NCBI RefSeq assembly: GCF_001468285.1
Contig: NZ_LNSB01000010.1
Coordinates: 1 to 64,000 of the forward strand
Direction of reading: 5' to 3'
Source of the DNA: Sphingopyxis sp. HIX
GTDB lineage: Bacteria > Pseudomonadota > Alphaproteobacteria > Sphingomonadales > Sphingomonadaceae
DNA: 64,000 nucleotides
A program made the translations under genes and the position numbers. Shown here piece by piece: positions 9,322 to 18,674 of this stretch (position 1 is the stretch's first letter; each line of letters begins with the position of its first letter). The notes below the pieces were generated by a model, which searched no databases, was not told the DNA's origin, and saw only the letters and a list, made by a program, of their open reading frames with translations.

Positions 9322-10043
9322 GACTCGACCGCGAGCCCCGCGCGCATCCATTCGGGCGCGCTCGCGGGGTCGATAGTCTCGACGCGGCGATGCTCGACCG
9401 ACAGGCCGAGGTCGGGACAGGCGATCAGCTGGCGCTTTTCGTCGGCCTCGGTCAGCGGCACGACGACGAGCCGCCGGTTGACCTTTTGCCGCCAGTTCAT
9501 CCGCGCGGTATTTTCCTGGCCGACATAGCAGCCCTTGGTGAAGCTGACGCCGTTCAGCTCGGCGGCATTGCATTCGAGCCAGAGCGTCGCGCCGTCGCCG
9601 AGTTCGGCGCGGCCTTCGGTGACGCCAAGCGACAGGCGGTGGGCGCGCCATGCGGCATCGGCGCCCTCGCCGTCATCGGCGGGAGCGAGCCAGCGCTGGC
9701 CGAGGTCGGCGAGGCGCGGGTCGACGGCGCCAAGGTCGCCTTCTCTCGCCCAATGCACCGCGAGCGTCTCTTCGGGCGCGATCGTGATTGCCCGGCGCAG
9801 GCGGTAGAGGGTGAGGCGCTTGATGAGGTCGGCCACAGCGGCGCGCTCGCAGTCGATGAGGACATCGTCGCCATCGCCCCAGATCAGGAAGTCGAACAAG
9901 GCCTTGCCCTGCGCGGTCAGCAACGCGGCCCAGACGGGCAGATTGCCGGCGGTGTCGTTGGTGACGAGCCCCTGCAGGAAGCTGCGGACGTCGTCGCCCG
10001 TCAGGCGGATCAGCGCGCGGTCGTGAAGGGTTGTGTTGGGCAT
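9318..10043 (-). CDS. ygfZ: Folate-binding protein YgfZ
   Basis: Belongs to the YgfZ/GcvT-like group (also known as IBA57-like), needed for maintenance of some iron-sulphur enzymes such as MiaB and radical-SAM proteins. The diagnostic motif KGCYVGQE is at residues 170-177 with the key Cys172. An N-terminal block LTGDDVRSFLQGLVTND is also typical. Length of 241 residues is short but normal for alphaproteobacteria. Divergent from pyrC. Confidence 0.93.
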   Translation of the reverse strand: MPNTTLHDRALIRLTGDDVRSFLQGLVTNDTAGNLPVWAALLTAQGKALFDFLIWGDGDDVLIDCERAAVADLIKRLTLYRLRRAITIAPEETLAVHWAREGDLGAVDPRLADLGQRWLAPADDGEGADAAWRAHRLSLGVTEGRAELGDGATLWLECNAAELNGVSFTKGCYVGQENTARMNWRQKVNRRLVVVPLTEADEKRQLIACPDLGLSVEHRRVETIDPASAPEWMRAGLAVES

Positions 10044-10110
10044 GCACCGACAATAGGGAGCGCGGGAACCAACTTAAAGCCCCTCCCCTTCAGCGGAGGC
10101 GGAGATTGAT

Positions 10111-11130
10111 ATGACCGACCGCCTGACCATCCGCCGCCCCGACGACTGGCATGTGCATCTGCGCGACGGCGCGATGCTCGATCATGTCGCCAAATATACC
10201 GCGGCGCAGTTCGCGCGCGCGATCATCATGCCCAACCTCTCGCCGCCGGTGACCACCGCCAAGGAAGGCGCCGCCTATCGCGACCGCATCCGCGCCGCGG
10301 TGTCGGGCATGGACTTCACCCCGCTGATCGTCGCTTACCTGACCGACAACAGCGATCCCGACGAAATGGCGCGCGGGCACAGCGAGGGCGTGTTCACCGC
10401 GGCGAAGCTCTATCCCGCGCACGCGACGACCGGCAGCGCGCATGGCGTTACCGACATCGGCAAGATCATGCCCGTGCTCGAACGCATGGCCGAGATCGGC
10501 ATGCCATTGCTGATCCACGGCGAGGTCACCGACCATGACGTCGACATCTTCGACCGCGAGGCGGTGTTCATCGAGCGCACGCTGAAGGGGCTGGTGCGCA
10601 ACCTGCCGAGCCTGAAGATCGTCTTCGAGCATATCACGACGTCCGAAGCGGTCGATTTCGTGAAAGCCGCGCCCGCCAATGTCGCGGCGACGATCACGCC
10701 GCAGCATCTGCACATCAACCGCAACGCGATGCTCGTCGGCGGCATACGGCCGCACGCTTACTGCCTGCCCGTCGCCAAGCGCGAGCAGCACCGGCTCGCG
10801 GTGCGCGCGGCGGCGGTGTCGGGTTCGCCCAAATTCTTCCTCGGCACGGACAGCGCGCCGCACGCGGTGCACACCAAGGAAGCCGCCTGCGGCTGCGCCG
10901 GCATCTTCAACGCGCCCTATGCGCTGGAGAGCTATATCGCCGTGTTCGACGACGAGGGTGCGCTCGACAAGTTCGAAGGGTTCGCCAGCGAGCATGGCCC
11001 GAATTTCTATGGCCTGCCGCTGAATGGCGGGACGGTGACGCTGGAACGCGGTGAGACGGTGGTGCCCGATCGCTGCGGCGAGGTCGTGCCCTTCCACGCG
11101 GGTGAGACGCTGGGGTGGCGGCTGGTCTGA
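10111..11130 (+). CDS. pyrC: Dihydroorotase (class II)
   Basis: Third step of pyrimidine synthesis: cyclises carbamoyl aspartate to dihydroorotate. The binuclear zinc site is complete: HVHLRDG near the N-terminus, the lysine to be carboxylated in [31 protein letters not shown] and the catalytic Asp in GTDSAPH. Length of 339 residues is that of E. coli-type PyrC. GGCGG precedes the ATG. A nested inverted repeat begins eight bases after its stop. Confidence 0.97.
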   Translation: MTDRLTIRRPDDWHVHLRDGAMLDHVAKYTAAQFARAIIMPNLSPPVTTAKEGAAYRDRIRAAVSGMDFTPLIVAYLTDNSDPDEMARGHSEGVFTAAKLYPAHATTGSAHGVTDIGKIMPVLERMAEIGMPLLIHGEVTDHDVDIFDREAVFIERTLKGLVRNLPSLKIVFEHITTSEAVDFVKAAPANVAATITPQHLHINRNAMLVGGIRPHAYCLPVAKREQHRLAVRAAAVSGSPKFFLGTDSAPHAVHTKEAACGCAGIFNAPYALESYIAVFDDEGALDKFEGFASEHGPNFYGLPLNGGTVTLERGETVVPDRCGEVVPFHAGETLGWRLV

Positions 11131-11138
11131 ATTTTTTC

Positions 11139-11294
11139 GCACAAAGCCACGAAGCCACAAAGGGGCTTATCCCGATCCGTTCGTGCTGAGCTTGTCGAAG
11201 CACCGCCCTTCGCCGTCCTCAAAGAGGAGAACGGCCCTTCGACAAGCTCAGGGCGAACGGGAAAAGCTATCTTTGTGGCTTCGTGGCTTTGTGC
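11139..11294. repeat. Nested inverted repeat (family D) between pyrC and rarD
   Basis: Two perfect 24-base outer arms at 11139-11162 and 11271-11294, reading GCACAAAGCC and ending CCACAAAG on the left and exactly complementary on the right. Inside are two near-perfect 24-base inner arms at 11177-11200 and 11237-11260, built around GAGCTTGTCGAAG. The inner arm resembles a repeat seen widely in sphingomonad and other genomes. It fills nearly all the space between convergent pyrC and rarD, so it may end both transcripts. Confidence 0.9.
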
Positions 11295-11303
11295 GAGCCA
11301 GAA

Positions 11304-12221
11304 TCACGCAATCTCGATCATCCGCTCGGCGCGCATCTTGCGCCACATGTCGAAGCTGAACACCGCGATGCTGGTCCAGATCAGCAGGAAGCAGGCGAGT
11401 TGCGCGGGCTTGAGCGGTTCGTCGAAGACGAAGAGGCTCAAGAGGAAGGCGATGCTGGGCGCCAGATACTGGACGAAGCCGAGCGCGGCATAGCTCATCT
11501 TGCGCGCAGCGGTCGCGAAGAGCAGCAGCGGTACTGCGGTGACGACGCCGCCCGCCGCGAGCAGCCAGCTGATTTCGGCTCCCGACCCGAAACCGCGCCC
11601 GTCGCCGAGCCAGATATAATGGGCGGCCGCCGCCAGCGAGAGCGGCAGCAGCAGCGTGGTCTCGATCGCGAGGCCCGGCAGCGAACCCACCGGCGCGACC
11701 TTGCGGATCAGGCCGTAGGTTCCGAAAGTGACGGCGAGCGTCAGGCTGATCCACAAGGTGTCGAGCGCGCCCGCGAGCAGGATCGCGACGCCGACCCCGG
11801 CGATCGCCACCGCGACCGCCTGGAGCCGGCTCAATCTTTCGCCGAGGAAGATCATGCCGAGCAGCACGTTGATCAGCGGGTTGAGATAATAGCCGAGGCT
11901 CGCCGCGAGCACATGGTCGGTGAAGATCGCGAAGATATAGACGAGCCAGTTGACCGCGATCAGCACCGAGCTCGCGAGGAGCAGGCGCAGCGCGCGCCAA
12001 TCCTTCAGCGCCGCGAAATATTCGCCGATCTGGCGGCGGAACGCCATGATGAGGAAGCAGAGTGGCAGCGACCAGACGATGCGCTGCGCCAGCACTTCGA
12101 CCGGCGGCACGGTCGTGAGCAATTTGAAGAAGAGCGGGACGAAGCCCCAGATCGCATAGGCGCCGAGCGCATAGGGCAAGCCGCCCTGATTGCTCCCCGC
12201 GGGGGCCGGTGCCTGCGCCAT
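11304..12221 (-). CDS. rarD: RarD-type EamA/DMT permease
   Basis: A 305-residue inner-membrane protein of the drug/metabolite transporter superfamily with about ten hydrophobic helices in two EamA halves. The start region GLPYALGAYAIWGFVPLFFK and the block VLAQRIVWSLP are characteristic of the RarD subgroup (named from chloramphenicol-sensitive mutants). Transported substrate is unknown. It stands alone on the reverse strand and converges with pyrC across the nested repeat. Confidence 0.9.
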   Translation of the reverse strand: MAQAPAPAGSNQGGLPYALGAYAIWGFVPLFFKLLTTVPPVEVLAQRIVWSLPLCFLIMAFRRQIGEYFAALKDWRALRLLLASSVLIAVNWLVYIFAIFTDHVLAASLGYYLNPLINVLLGMIFLGERLSRLQAVAVAIAGVGVAILLAGALDTLWISLTLAVTFGTYGLIRKVAPVGSLPGLAIETTLLLPLSLAAAAHYIWLGDGRGFGSGAEISWLLAAGGVVTAVPLLLFATAARKMSYAALGFVQYLAPSIAFLLSLFVFDEPLKPAQLACFLLIWTSIAVFSFDMWRKMRAERMIEIA

Positions 12222-12241
12222 GTCGGAAACCGCCGCTTAGG

Positions 12242-12463
12242 TCAGATGATGCCGCCGCCGAGCATCAGGCGGATCACGCCGATGACGATGACGACGATGT
12301 TGAGGTTCCGGCCGCTCGTCTTGTCCGACATCGCGCCGAGCGCGAGGCCGACGACCGCAAAGGGAATGATCACCCAATTCGCCAAGCCGAGGAAGGGAAT
12401 GAAGGCAATAACCACCAGAATGAGCGCGATGACGCCGATGACGAGCGAGCCGATGTTGAGCAT
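12242..12463 (-). CDS. Small two-helix membrane protein
   Basis: A 73-residue protein, starting MLNIGSLVIGVIALIL at the ATG at 12463, with two or three hydrophobic stretches (about residues 3-22, 26-45 and 55-70) and a short basic loop SDKTSGRN. An upstream in-frame start at 12526 would add 21 non-conserved-looking residues before it. Family unknown. It lies 20 bases upstream of the rarD start on the same strand and may be co-transcribed. Confidence 0.65.
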   Translation of the reverse strand: MLNIGSLVIGVIALILVVIAFIPFLGLANWVIIPFAVVGLALGAMSDKTSGRNLNIVVIVIGVIRLMLGGGII

Positions 12464-12657
12464 GTGCGGAGTGTCGCACGGCGTCCCGCGCGCCGCAAGG
12501 GGGCTGTTTGACGCAACTCGTTTCATCGACGATATCGCTCGCCTCGTCTTGTTGCCGGGCGTTCATGCAACGCCCGCCGCGATCGGCTCGTTCTCCCCTC
12601 GTAGCGCCCGATGCCACCGTGCGGGGTCGGGACGCCGAACCAGGAAAGGACATTTCG

Positions 12658-13056
12658 ATGAATATTCTGACCAAGGGCCTGCTGGGCGCCTTCGCCGCAA
12701 TCAGCGTCACCGCGACGGCGCCGGTCTATGCCGGCATCACCGCGACCCCGGCCAAGAGCGAGGGCTTTTACAAGCTCGAGCAGGAAAGCGGCTTTCACAA
12801 GCGCAACAAGCGTCACCGTCATTATTCCGACCAGCGCGTCGGTGCGAACACGCGCATCTGGCGCGGCGATGACGGCCGTTATCGCTGCAAGAAGGACAAT
12901 GGCACCACCGGCCTGCTGATCGGCGGTGCGGTCGGCGGCCTTGCCGGCCACGAGATCGCGGGCAATGGCGACAAGCTGCTCGGCACCGTGCTCGGTGCCG
13001 CGGGCGGCGCGCTGCTGGGCCGCGAGATCGACCGCGACAAATATCGCTGCCGCTAA
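12658..13056 (+). CDS. Glycine-zipper 2TM-like envelope protein
   Basis: A 132-residue exported protein with a signal peptide ending near PVYAGI. A basic His/Arg/Lys-rich segment (HKRNKRHRHYS) follows, then a glycine zipper GLLIGGAVGGLAG ... GTVLGAAGGALLG and a C-terminal cysteine. This matches the Rickettsia 17-kDa antigen/glycine-zipper 2TM family, though without a clear lipobox. Such proteins insert in or bridge envelope membranes; the exact job is unknown. The ATG at 12658 follows AGGAAAGG. Confidence 0.85.
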   Translation: MNILTKGLLGAFAAISVTATAPVYAGITATPAKSEGFYKLEQESGFHKRNKRHRHYSDQRVGANTRIWRGDDGRYRCKKDNGTTGLLIGGAVGGLAGHEIAGNGDKLLGTVLGAAGGALLGREIDRDKYRCR

Positions 13057-13182
13057 GCGGCCAGAGCAACCGTTACGGGTGCGGGTCCGAGACCCCTCCG
13101 CCCGCATACGTGATGGAAGAGGGCGTCGGTCGCAAGGCCGGCGCCCTCGACTGTTTGGGGCGCTAAACCATCGCCCCCGCCC

Positions 13183-13527
13183 TCACAAAATCTCGTAAAC
13201 CTTCTCCATCGGCCGGCACAGCCGCACTCCCCTGTCGGTCTCGACGAAGGGCCGTTCGACATAGGCGGGATTCGCCGCCATCGCCGCGACGATCGCATCC
13301 TCGCTCCACTCGGTCATCCCGCGCTCCTGCGCATCGGTGCCGCGCAGGCGGAGCGCGTCGCGCGCGCTGAGATTGGCGGCCGCGAACAGCTGGCGCAACT
13401 TGTCGGCCGCATAGGGCGCCTTCAGATATTCGACGACGGTCAGCTCGACGCCGGGAGTTTCTTGCAGCACGGCGAGCGTCTTGCGCGAGGTGCCACAGGC
13501 GGGGTTGTGCCAGATGGTTGCTTTCAT
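13183..13527 (-). CDS. ArsC/Spx-family reductase, arsenate reductase-like
   Basis: A 114-residue thioredoxin-fold protein. The active-site cysteine is C11 in NPACGTSRKTL, and the C-terminal RPFVETDRGVRLCRP matches the glutaredoxin-linked ArsC segment that binds oxyanion. The enzyme would reduce arsenate with glutathione, but many ArsC-like proteins have other roles and no ars operon is seen nearby. The ATG at 13527 (MKATIWHN) fits the family start better than upstream in-frame starts. Confidence 0.88.
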   Translation of the reverse strand: MKATIWHNPACGTSRKTLAVLQETPGVELTVVEYLKAPYAADKLRQLFAAANLSARDALRLRGTDAQERGMTEWSEDAIVAAMAANPAYVERPFVETDRGVRLCRPMEKVYEIL

Positions 13528-13693
13528 GCCCCGCCCTATCGCGCCGAAGGTTGCCGTGTAAACCCGCCGTTCATGGCGATTATGCCACAGTTCGCGGTAT
13601 GACGAACGCATTGCGGCTTGCCTTTGCAAGCGAAGCTGCGGCTAATAGCCCCACGAGGGATCGCCAGAGGCGACAGACGGGGTTGGGTTGCAA

Positions 13694-14443
13694 GTGAACA
13701 AACTGATCGATCGCCGATCGATGCTGGGTGCGGTGGCCGCCGGTGCGGGAGCATTGGCCGCGATGCCGCTGCGCGCGCAGTCGCTGCCGGGCTGGATCCG
13801 GCAGCCGGCGCCTTTCGTGCCGCCGCCGGTCGACTATGTCGCCGTCGCCAAGGCGCAACTGGGCCTGCAGGGCCGCAACATCACGCAGACCGACCGCGTC
13901 GGCATCGTCGATTTCGGTTTGCCTTCGTCGCGCCCGCGCTTCGCGCTGGTCGATATCGTCGCGGGCAAGGTCGACATGTTCCCGGTCACCCACGGCCGCG
14001 GGTCGGACCCGCAGCACGACGGCTGGCTCAAGAGCTTCTCGAACCGCGTCGGATCGCTGGCGAGCTCGCGCGGCGCGTACCGGACCAGCGACTATTATTG
14101 GGGCGCCAACGGGTCGTCGATGCGGCTTGCGGGTCTCGAGCCCGACAACAACAATGCCGACGCGCGCGCGATCGTCGTGCACGGCGCCTGGTATGCCGAA
14201 CCGTCGCTGATCGCGACGCAGGGCAAGCTGGGGCGGAGCGAAGGCTGTTTCGTCTTCGGCGAGGAACTGCTGCCGCTGATCCTCTACAAGCTGGGACCGG
14301 GGCGGCTGCTGTTCGCCGACAAATTGAGCCTGCCGCCGCCGGCGCCGGTGCCGTTCGAACTGCCCGGCACGCCCGCGCCGGGGACCGAGAATATGGTGCG
14401 CACCGGTGCGCAGCAGGGTGTTTTTCCGAAGACGGCGGATTGA
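13694..14443 (+). CDS. Murein L,D-transpeptidase-like protein (YkuD_2 type)
   Basis: Exported protein of about 249 residues. It starts with a twin-Arg-like signal (DRRSMLGAVAAGAGALAAMP). The catalytic region VHGAWYAEP ... GKLGRSEGCFVF contains the conserved His and the SxGC cysteine of the YkuD_2 family, which is distant from classical YkuD. Expected to act in the periplasm on peptidoglycan cross-links or lipoprotein attachment. The GTG at 13694 is preferred over a TTG at 13688 because GGG lies about six bases before it, but both are possible. It converges on a second L,D-transpeptidase, with a family A repeat between. Confidence 0.85.
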   Translation: MNKLIDRRSMLGAVAAGAGALAAMPLRAQSLPGWIRQPAPFVPPPVDYVAVAKAQLGLQGRNITQTDRVGIVDFGLPSSRPRFALVDIVAGKVDMFPVTHGRGSDPQHDGWLKSFSNRVGSLASSRGAYRTSDYYWGANGSSMRLAGLEPDNNNADARAIVVHGAWYAEPSLIATQGKLGRSEGCFVFGEELLPLILYKLGPGRLLFADKLSLPPPAPVPFELPGTPAPGTENMVRTGAQQGVFPKTAD

Positions 14444-14450
14444 GTCTTTA

Positions 14451-14584
14451 TAATCCTCCCTGTCGCGCAGCGATGGGGAGGTGGCAGCGCGTAGCGCTGA
14501 CGGAGGGGCAATCACGCAACGGCCCCTCCACCACCCGCTTCGCGGGCGGTCCCCCTCCCCACGGCTTCGCCGCAGGGAGGATTA
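14451..14584. repeat. Family A palindromic intergenic repeat, full copy
   Basis: A full copy of about 134 bases that begins TAATCCTCCC and ends GGGAGGATTA, with the two halves roughly inverted: GATGGGGAGGTGGC on the left against CCCCTCCCCACGGC on the right. It fills the gap between two convergent L,D-transpeptidase genes. Three other copies or part copies are at 1-58, 22601-22743 and 38930-39081. Confidence 0.9.
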
Positions 14585-14588
14585 GGAA

Positions 14589-15920
14589 TCAATTCCCGAC
14601 GCTGACCCCTGCCGCCTTGCTCGCCACGGTCGGCACCACCGGCGGCGCGATCATCGTCGCGGCGGGGCGGCCGGGCTTGGCAAAGCTCGCCACCACCGGC
14701 GCGTCGCGGCCATAGATGTCGGCGAGCTTCTTCACGCCGCCCTTCTCGCCCGGGATCATCGTCCAATAGGCGACATAGACGGGGAAAGGCTTTTCGAAGC
14801 CGAAGCGCGTCGTCTCGCCGCTGGCGATCGCCTCGCCGAATTCCTCGGGGGTCTTGCCCGCGAACCACACGGTCATCAGGCCCGAGAATTTCAGCGCCTT
14901 TTCGGTGCGGATGCAGCCGTGGCTGAACGCCCGCGTCGCCGAAGCGAAGGCGCCCTGCGACGGCGTGTCGTGCAGGTAGATGGCGTGCGGGTTGAGCATT
15001 TCGAGCTTCATCACGCCGAGTGCGTTGTTCGCGCCGGCCTTTTGCACCACCGACAGCGTCTTGCCGCTGCCTGTCCAAGTATAGCCCTGCGCGCGTGCGG
15101 CAGCGGGATTGCGCGCGATCGTCGCGCCGATGCCCTCATTGATGATGCTACGCGGCAGCGTCCACGTGGGGTTGACGATCACGCCCGTCGCCATCGGGTT
15201 GAGCTGCGGCGTCGCGGTCGACGGCTTGCCGACCACCGCCTTGTGCTCGCCGATCTTGACCCCGTCGAAGATGACGCGCGTCTGATATTCGGGGACGTTG
15301 GTGACGATATAGGTCGGGCCCAGGTCGCGCGGCATCCAGCGCCAGCGCTCCATGTTGACGCGGATCGCATTGGCGTCGGCGGTGGTCTTGGCGTTCGCGA
15401 GCGCCGCCTTCAGCGCCGCGAAATTGGCGTGCGTCGGCTCGAAACCCGCAAGCGTCTCGGGGATCGTGCCTGCGAGAAGCGCCGAGGTGAGCATCGAGAC
15501 GAGCGGCATGCTGTCGGCGTCGCTGTCGGTCATGAACCACTGTTTGCGCGCCGCGTTGGGCGTGCGCCCGTCGCGCAGGTGCGTCGCGAGCAGCAGGAAG
15601 CTGTCGGTCGCGACACGGTCGAGATGCGCCTGGTCCTCGCCGATGATCGCCGCGGCGAGCCCCTGCGGGTTATAATCCTTGGCGAACAGCCCCTCGGCGC
15701 CGGCGCCCTCGATCGCGCGCAGCAGCGCCTCGGCGTTGGCTTTCGACCAGCTCGGCAGATTGGCTTCGGCGGCGCTTTCGATCTCGGGCGCGTCGTCGGT
15801 GACCTTGTCGGGCTGGACGACGACCGAGTCTTCCTTGACGTTGGTCTGGGCGAACGCGGGGATCGCCGCGAGCAAGAGCGGCAGGATCAGCGGGGCGGCG
15901 ATGGGGGAGATTTTGACCAT
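14589..15920 (-). CDS. L,D-transpeptidase of the YcbB/LdtD type
   Basis: A 443-residue periplasmic enzyme with a signal peptide ending AFAQT, an N-terminal domain of about 200 residues (DGRTPNAARKQWF and other YcbB-like blocks), and a C-terminal YkuD catalytic domain. The active site is seen as HDTPSQGAF and SHGCIRTEKA, with the nucleophile Cys. It forms 3-3 cross-links in peptidoglycan or attaches proteins to it. The reverse gene stands alone; its 3' end touches the family A repeat. Confidence 0.93.
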   Translation of the reverse strand: MVKISPIAAPLILPLLLAAIPAFAQTNVKEDSVVVQPDKVTDDAPEIESAAEANLPSWSKANAEALLRAIEGAGAEGLFAKDYNPQGLAAAIIGEDQAHLDRVATDSFLLLATHLRDGRTPNAARKQWFMTDSDADSMPLVSMLTSALLAGTIPETLAGFEPTHANFAALKAALANAKTTADANAIRVNMERWRWMPRDLGPTYIVTNVPEYQTRVIFDGVKIGEHKAVVGKPSTATPQLNPMATGVIVNPTWTLPRSIINEGIGATIARNPAAARAQGYTWTGSGKTLSVVQKAGANNALGVMKLEMLNPHAIYLHDTPSQGAFASATRAFSHGCIRTEKALKFSGLMTVWFAGKTPEEFGEAIASGETTRFGFEKPFPVYVAYWTMIPGEKGGVKKLADIYGRDAPVVASFAKPGRPAATMIAPPVVPTVASKAAGVSVGN

Positions 15921-16016
15921 AGGCCAAGGGCTATAGTCAAAAAACCGCGCTAGTTAAAGTGATGCAGCGCACAACTCGTCGCTAGTAGAGAAGAGCCGTG
16001 CGCCCCCGTTGAAAGA

Positions 16017-17378
16017 TTAGGCCGAAGCGTCCCCGTCCTGCCGCGCCAGCCATTCCTCGAGCCACTTGATCGTATAGTCGCCGTGGATAACGTCGGGGTC
16101 AGCGAGCAGCGCCTGATGCAGCGGGATGTTGGTCTTGACTCCGCTCACCACCATTTCCTCGAGCGCGCGGCGCATCCGCATCATGCAGCTTTCGCGGCTG
16201 CGGCCATAGACGATCAGCTTGCCGATCATGCTGTCGTAATAGGGCGGGATCGCATAGCCGGCGTAGAGCCCGCTATCGACGCGCACGTGCATGCCGCCCG
16301 CGGGATGATATTGCGTGACCTTGCCCGGCGAGGGCAGGAAGGTGCGCGGATCCTCGGCGTTGATGCGGCATTCCATCGCATGGCCCCGGAATTCGAGGTC
16401 CTCCTGCCGCACCGACAGGCCGCGGCCGTCGGCGATGCGGATCTGTTCGCGGACGAGGTCGAAGCCGGTGATCATCTCGGTCACCGGATGCTCGACCTGG
16501 ATGCGCGTGTTCATCTCGATGAAGAAGAATTCGCCATTTTCCCACAGGAACTCGATCGTGCCCGCGCCGCGATAATGCATCTTGGCCATCGCGTCGGCGC
16601 AGACCTTGCCCATGCGCGCGCGTTCCTCGGCCGAAATGACGGGCGACGGGGCTTCCTCGAGCACCTTCTGGTGGCGGCGCTGGAGCGAGCAGTCGCGCTC
16701 GCCCAGATGGATGGCATTGCCTTGCCCGTCGCCGAAGACCTGGAATTCGATGTGGCGCGGATTGCCGAGATATTTTTCCATATAGACGGTCGGATCGCCG
16801 AACGCCGCCGCGGCCTCGCTCGACGCCTGCCCCATCAGGCTTTCGAGGCTGTCCTCGTCGGGAACGACCTTCATGCCGCGCCCGCCGCCGCCCGACGCGG
16901 CCTTGATCAGCACCGGATAGCCGATCGCCTCGGCGAGCTTCTTGGTCTCTTCGCCATAGGTCACCGCGCCCGGCGAACCTGGAACGACGGGAAGACCCAG
17001 CGCAACCGCGGTGCGCTTCGCCTCGACCTTGTCGCCCATGGTGCGGATATGCTCGGGCTTGGGGCCGACGAAGCAGATATTATGCGCCTCGATGATCTCG
17101 GCGAAACGCGCGTTTTCCGACAGGAAGCCATAGCCCGGGTGGATGGCGTTGACGCCGGTGACCTCGGCCGCCGAGATGATCGCGGGGATGTTGAGATAGC
17201 TGTCCTTCGCCGCGGGCGGGCCGATGCACACCGCCTCGTCGGCGAGGCGGACGTGCATTGCGTCGGCATCGGCGGTCGAGTGGACCGCGACGGTCTTGAT
17301 GCCCATTTCGTGGCAGGCGCGGTGGATGCGCAGCGCGATCTCGCCGCGGTTGGCGATCAGAAGCTTTTCGATCGACAT
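16017..17378 (-). CDS. accC: Acetyl-CoA carboxylase, biotin carboxylase subunit
   Basis: Carboxylates biotin on AccB with ATP and bicarbonate, the first half-reaction of malonyl-CoA formation. ATP-grasp signatures are clear: [30 protein letters not shown] and [14 protein letters not shown]. Length of 453 residues is normal. The start is eight bases after the accB stop, and the genes accB-accC follow aroQ on the reverse strand. Confidence 0.98.
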   Translation of the reverse strand: MSIEKLLIANRGEIALRIHRACHEMGIKTVAVHSTADADAMHVRLADEAVCIGPPAAKDSYLNIPAIISAAEVTGVNAIHPGYGFLSENARFAEIIEAHNICFVGPKPEHIRTMGDKVEAKRTAVALGLPVVPGSPGAVTYGEETKKLAEAIGYPVLIKAASGGGGRGMKVVPDEDSLESLMGQASSEAAAAFGDPTVYMEKYLGNPRHIEFQVFGDGQGNAIHLGERDCSLQRRHQKVLEEAPSPVISAEERARMGKVCADAMAKMHYRGAGTIEFLWENGEFFFIEMNTRIQVEHPVTEMITGFDLVREQIRIADGRGLSVRQEDLEFRGHAMECRINAEDPRTFLPSPGKVTQYHPAGGMHVRVDSGLYAGYAIPPYYDSMIGKLIVYGRSRESCMMRMRRALEEMVVSGVKTNIPLHQALLADPDVIHGDYTIKWLEEWLARQDGDASA

Positions 17379-17386
17379 ATTTGGGC

Positions 17387-17872
17387 TCAGCCGATGGTGA
17401 ACAGCGGCTGGTCATATTCGACCGGCTGGCTGTTCTCGACATGCACGGCCTTGAGCGTGCCCGCGGCGGGCGCGGTGATCGGGTTCATCACCTTCATCGC
17501 CTCGATGATCAGGATCGTGTCGCCGGCCTTCACCGCCGAACCGGGGCTGGCGAAATTGGGCGCGCCGGGTTCGGGCGACAGATAGACGGTGCCGACCATC
17601 GGCGACTTCACCGCGTCGGCAAAATTGTCGGCGGCGGGGGCTGCCGGAGCGGTGGCAGCCGGGGCGGCGGGCGCGGCAGCGGCAGGCGCGGCGACCGGCG
17701 CGGGCGCATAAGCGACGGGCGCCGCGGCGGCGGTAAGCGTGCGCGCGACGCGAACCTTGCGGTCGCCGTCCTCGACCTCGATTTCCGAAAGCTGCGTATC
17801 GTCGAGCAATTCCGCGAGCGCGCGGACGAAGGCCGGATCGATGTTGATGCCATTATCCTTATGGTCACCCAT
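17387..17872 (-). CDS. accB: Acetyl-CoA carboxylase, biotin carboxyl carrier protein
   Basis: Carries biotin on Lys127 in the motif EAMKVMN. The order is a short N-terminal region, an Ala/Pro-rich linker (about residues 48-82) that works as a flexible arm, and the biotinyl domain (about 85-161). Length of 161 residues is typical. The ATG at 17872 (MGDHKDNG) is chosen because AGGA lies nine bases upstream; an upstream in-frame start at 17905 is less likely. Confidence 0.97.
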   Translation of the reverse strand: MGDHKDNGINIDPAFVRALAELLDDTQLSEIEVEDGDRKVRVARTLTAAAAPVAYAPAPVAAPAAAAPAAPAATAPAAPAADNFADAVKSPMVGTVYLSPEPGAPNFASPGSAVKAGDTILIIEAMKVMNPITAPAAGTLKAVHVENSQPVEYDQPLFTIG

Positions 17873-17948
17873 GATGATTTTCCTGCTTGTTGCGGCGTCT
17901 TTCATGACGTGAAGACGCGCGGACCCCTGTTTTCGATGCCGCCTCTTG

Positions 17949-18389
17949 TCAGAGAGAGGCGGCGGCGTCCAGCGCCAGCGTGTAGCTCGCTGCGCCGTGC
18001 CCCGCGAAATGCAGCGCGGCGGCCATGCCTACATAGCTGATATGGCGAAAGGATTCGCGCTTCATCGGGTCCGACAGGTGGACTTCGATCACCGGCACCT
18101 TGATCGACTTGATCGCGTCGTGGATCGCCACCGACGTGTGCGTATAGCCCCCGGCGTTGAGCAGCACCGCCTTCGCGCCCGCGATATAAGCCTCATGCAG
18201 CCAGTCGATCAGCACGCCCTCATGGTTGGTCTGGCGGCATTCGATCCGCAGCCCAAGCCCCTCCGCCTGCGCCTCGAGCCGCGCGTGAATGTCGTTCAGC
18301 GTGTCATGGCCATAGATTTCAGGCTCGCGCGTGCCGAGCAGGTTGAGATTGGGGCCGGAGAGGACATAGACGGTCGGCTTGTCGGTCAA
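17949..18389 (-). CDS. aroQ: 3-dehydroquinate dehydratase, type II
   Basis: Third step of the shikimate pathway. The 146-residue protein has the family blocks [18 protein letters not shown] (with catalytic Tyr), [33 protein letters not shown] (substrate-binding) and EVHLSDP. It is the first gene of aroQ-accB-accC on the reverse strand and is divergent from thiS, with 81 bases between the starts. Confidence 0.96.
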   Translation of the reverse strand: MTDKPTVYVLSGPNLNLLGTREPEIYGHDTLNDIHARLEAQAEGLGLRIECRQTNHEGVLIDWLHEAYIAGAKAVLLNAGGYTHTSVAIHDAIKSIKVPVIEVHLSDPMKRESFRHISYVGMAAALHFAGHGAASYTLALDAAASL

Positions 18390-18470
18390 AGGGCGGGCTT
18401 TCGGTTGCGACGTTCGGCGCTCCCCCTATATGGGCTGCTCGGCAAAAGGCAAAGCGAGGCGGACACTCCC

Positions 18471-18674
18471 TTGATCTCGATCATCCTCAACGGCGACCCG
18501 CGGCAGGTGCGCGCAGGCAGCATCGCCGATCTGGTCGCGTCGCTGGGGCTCGACGTGAAGAAGGTCGCGGTCGAGCGCAACCGCGAGATCGTGCCGCGCT
18601 CGACTCTCGCCGACGTCGCGCTCACCGAGGGCGACGCGCTGGAAATCGTGCATTTCGTAGGAGGCGGTTGTTGA
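18471..18674 (+). CDS. thiS: Sulphur carrier protein ThiS
   Basis: A 67-residue beta-grasp protein ending in the diagnostic FVGGGC region; the usual ThiS ends in GG, here followed by one extra Cys. It donates sulphur from a C-terminal thiocarboxylate to thiazole formation by ThiG. The start is a TTG at 18471 with GAGG eleven bases upstream, read as [13 protein letters not shown]. The gene overlaps the thiG start by four bases. The Cys after the Gly-Gly is unusual and would need removal or means the terminus is GGGC. Confidence 0.85.
   Translation: MISIILNGDPRQVRAGSIADLVASLGLDVKKVAVERNREIVPRSTLADVALTEGDALEIVHFVGGGC

Noticed and set aside
11177-11260. CRISPR-like repeat
   Set aside because: The repeated units are inverted, only two, and without regular spacers; it is a nested palindrome.
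18390-18470. TPP riboswitch before thiS
   Set aside because: The 81-base gap lacks the THI-box core (CUGAGA and GAACCUGAUC-like elements); no riboswitch is supported.
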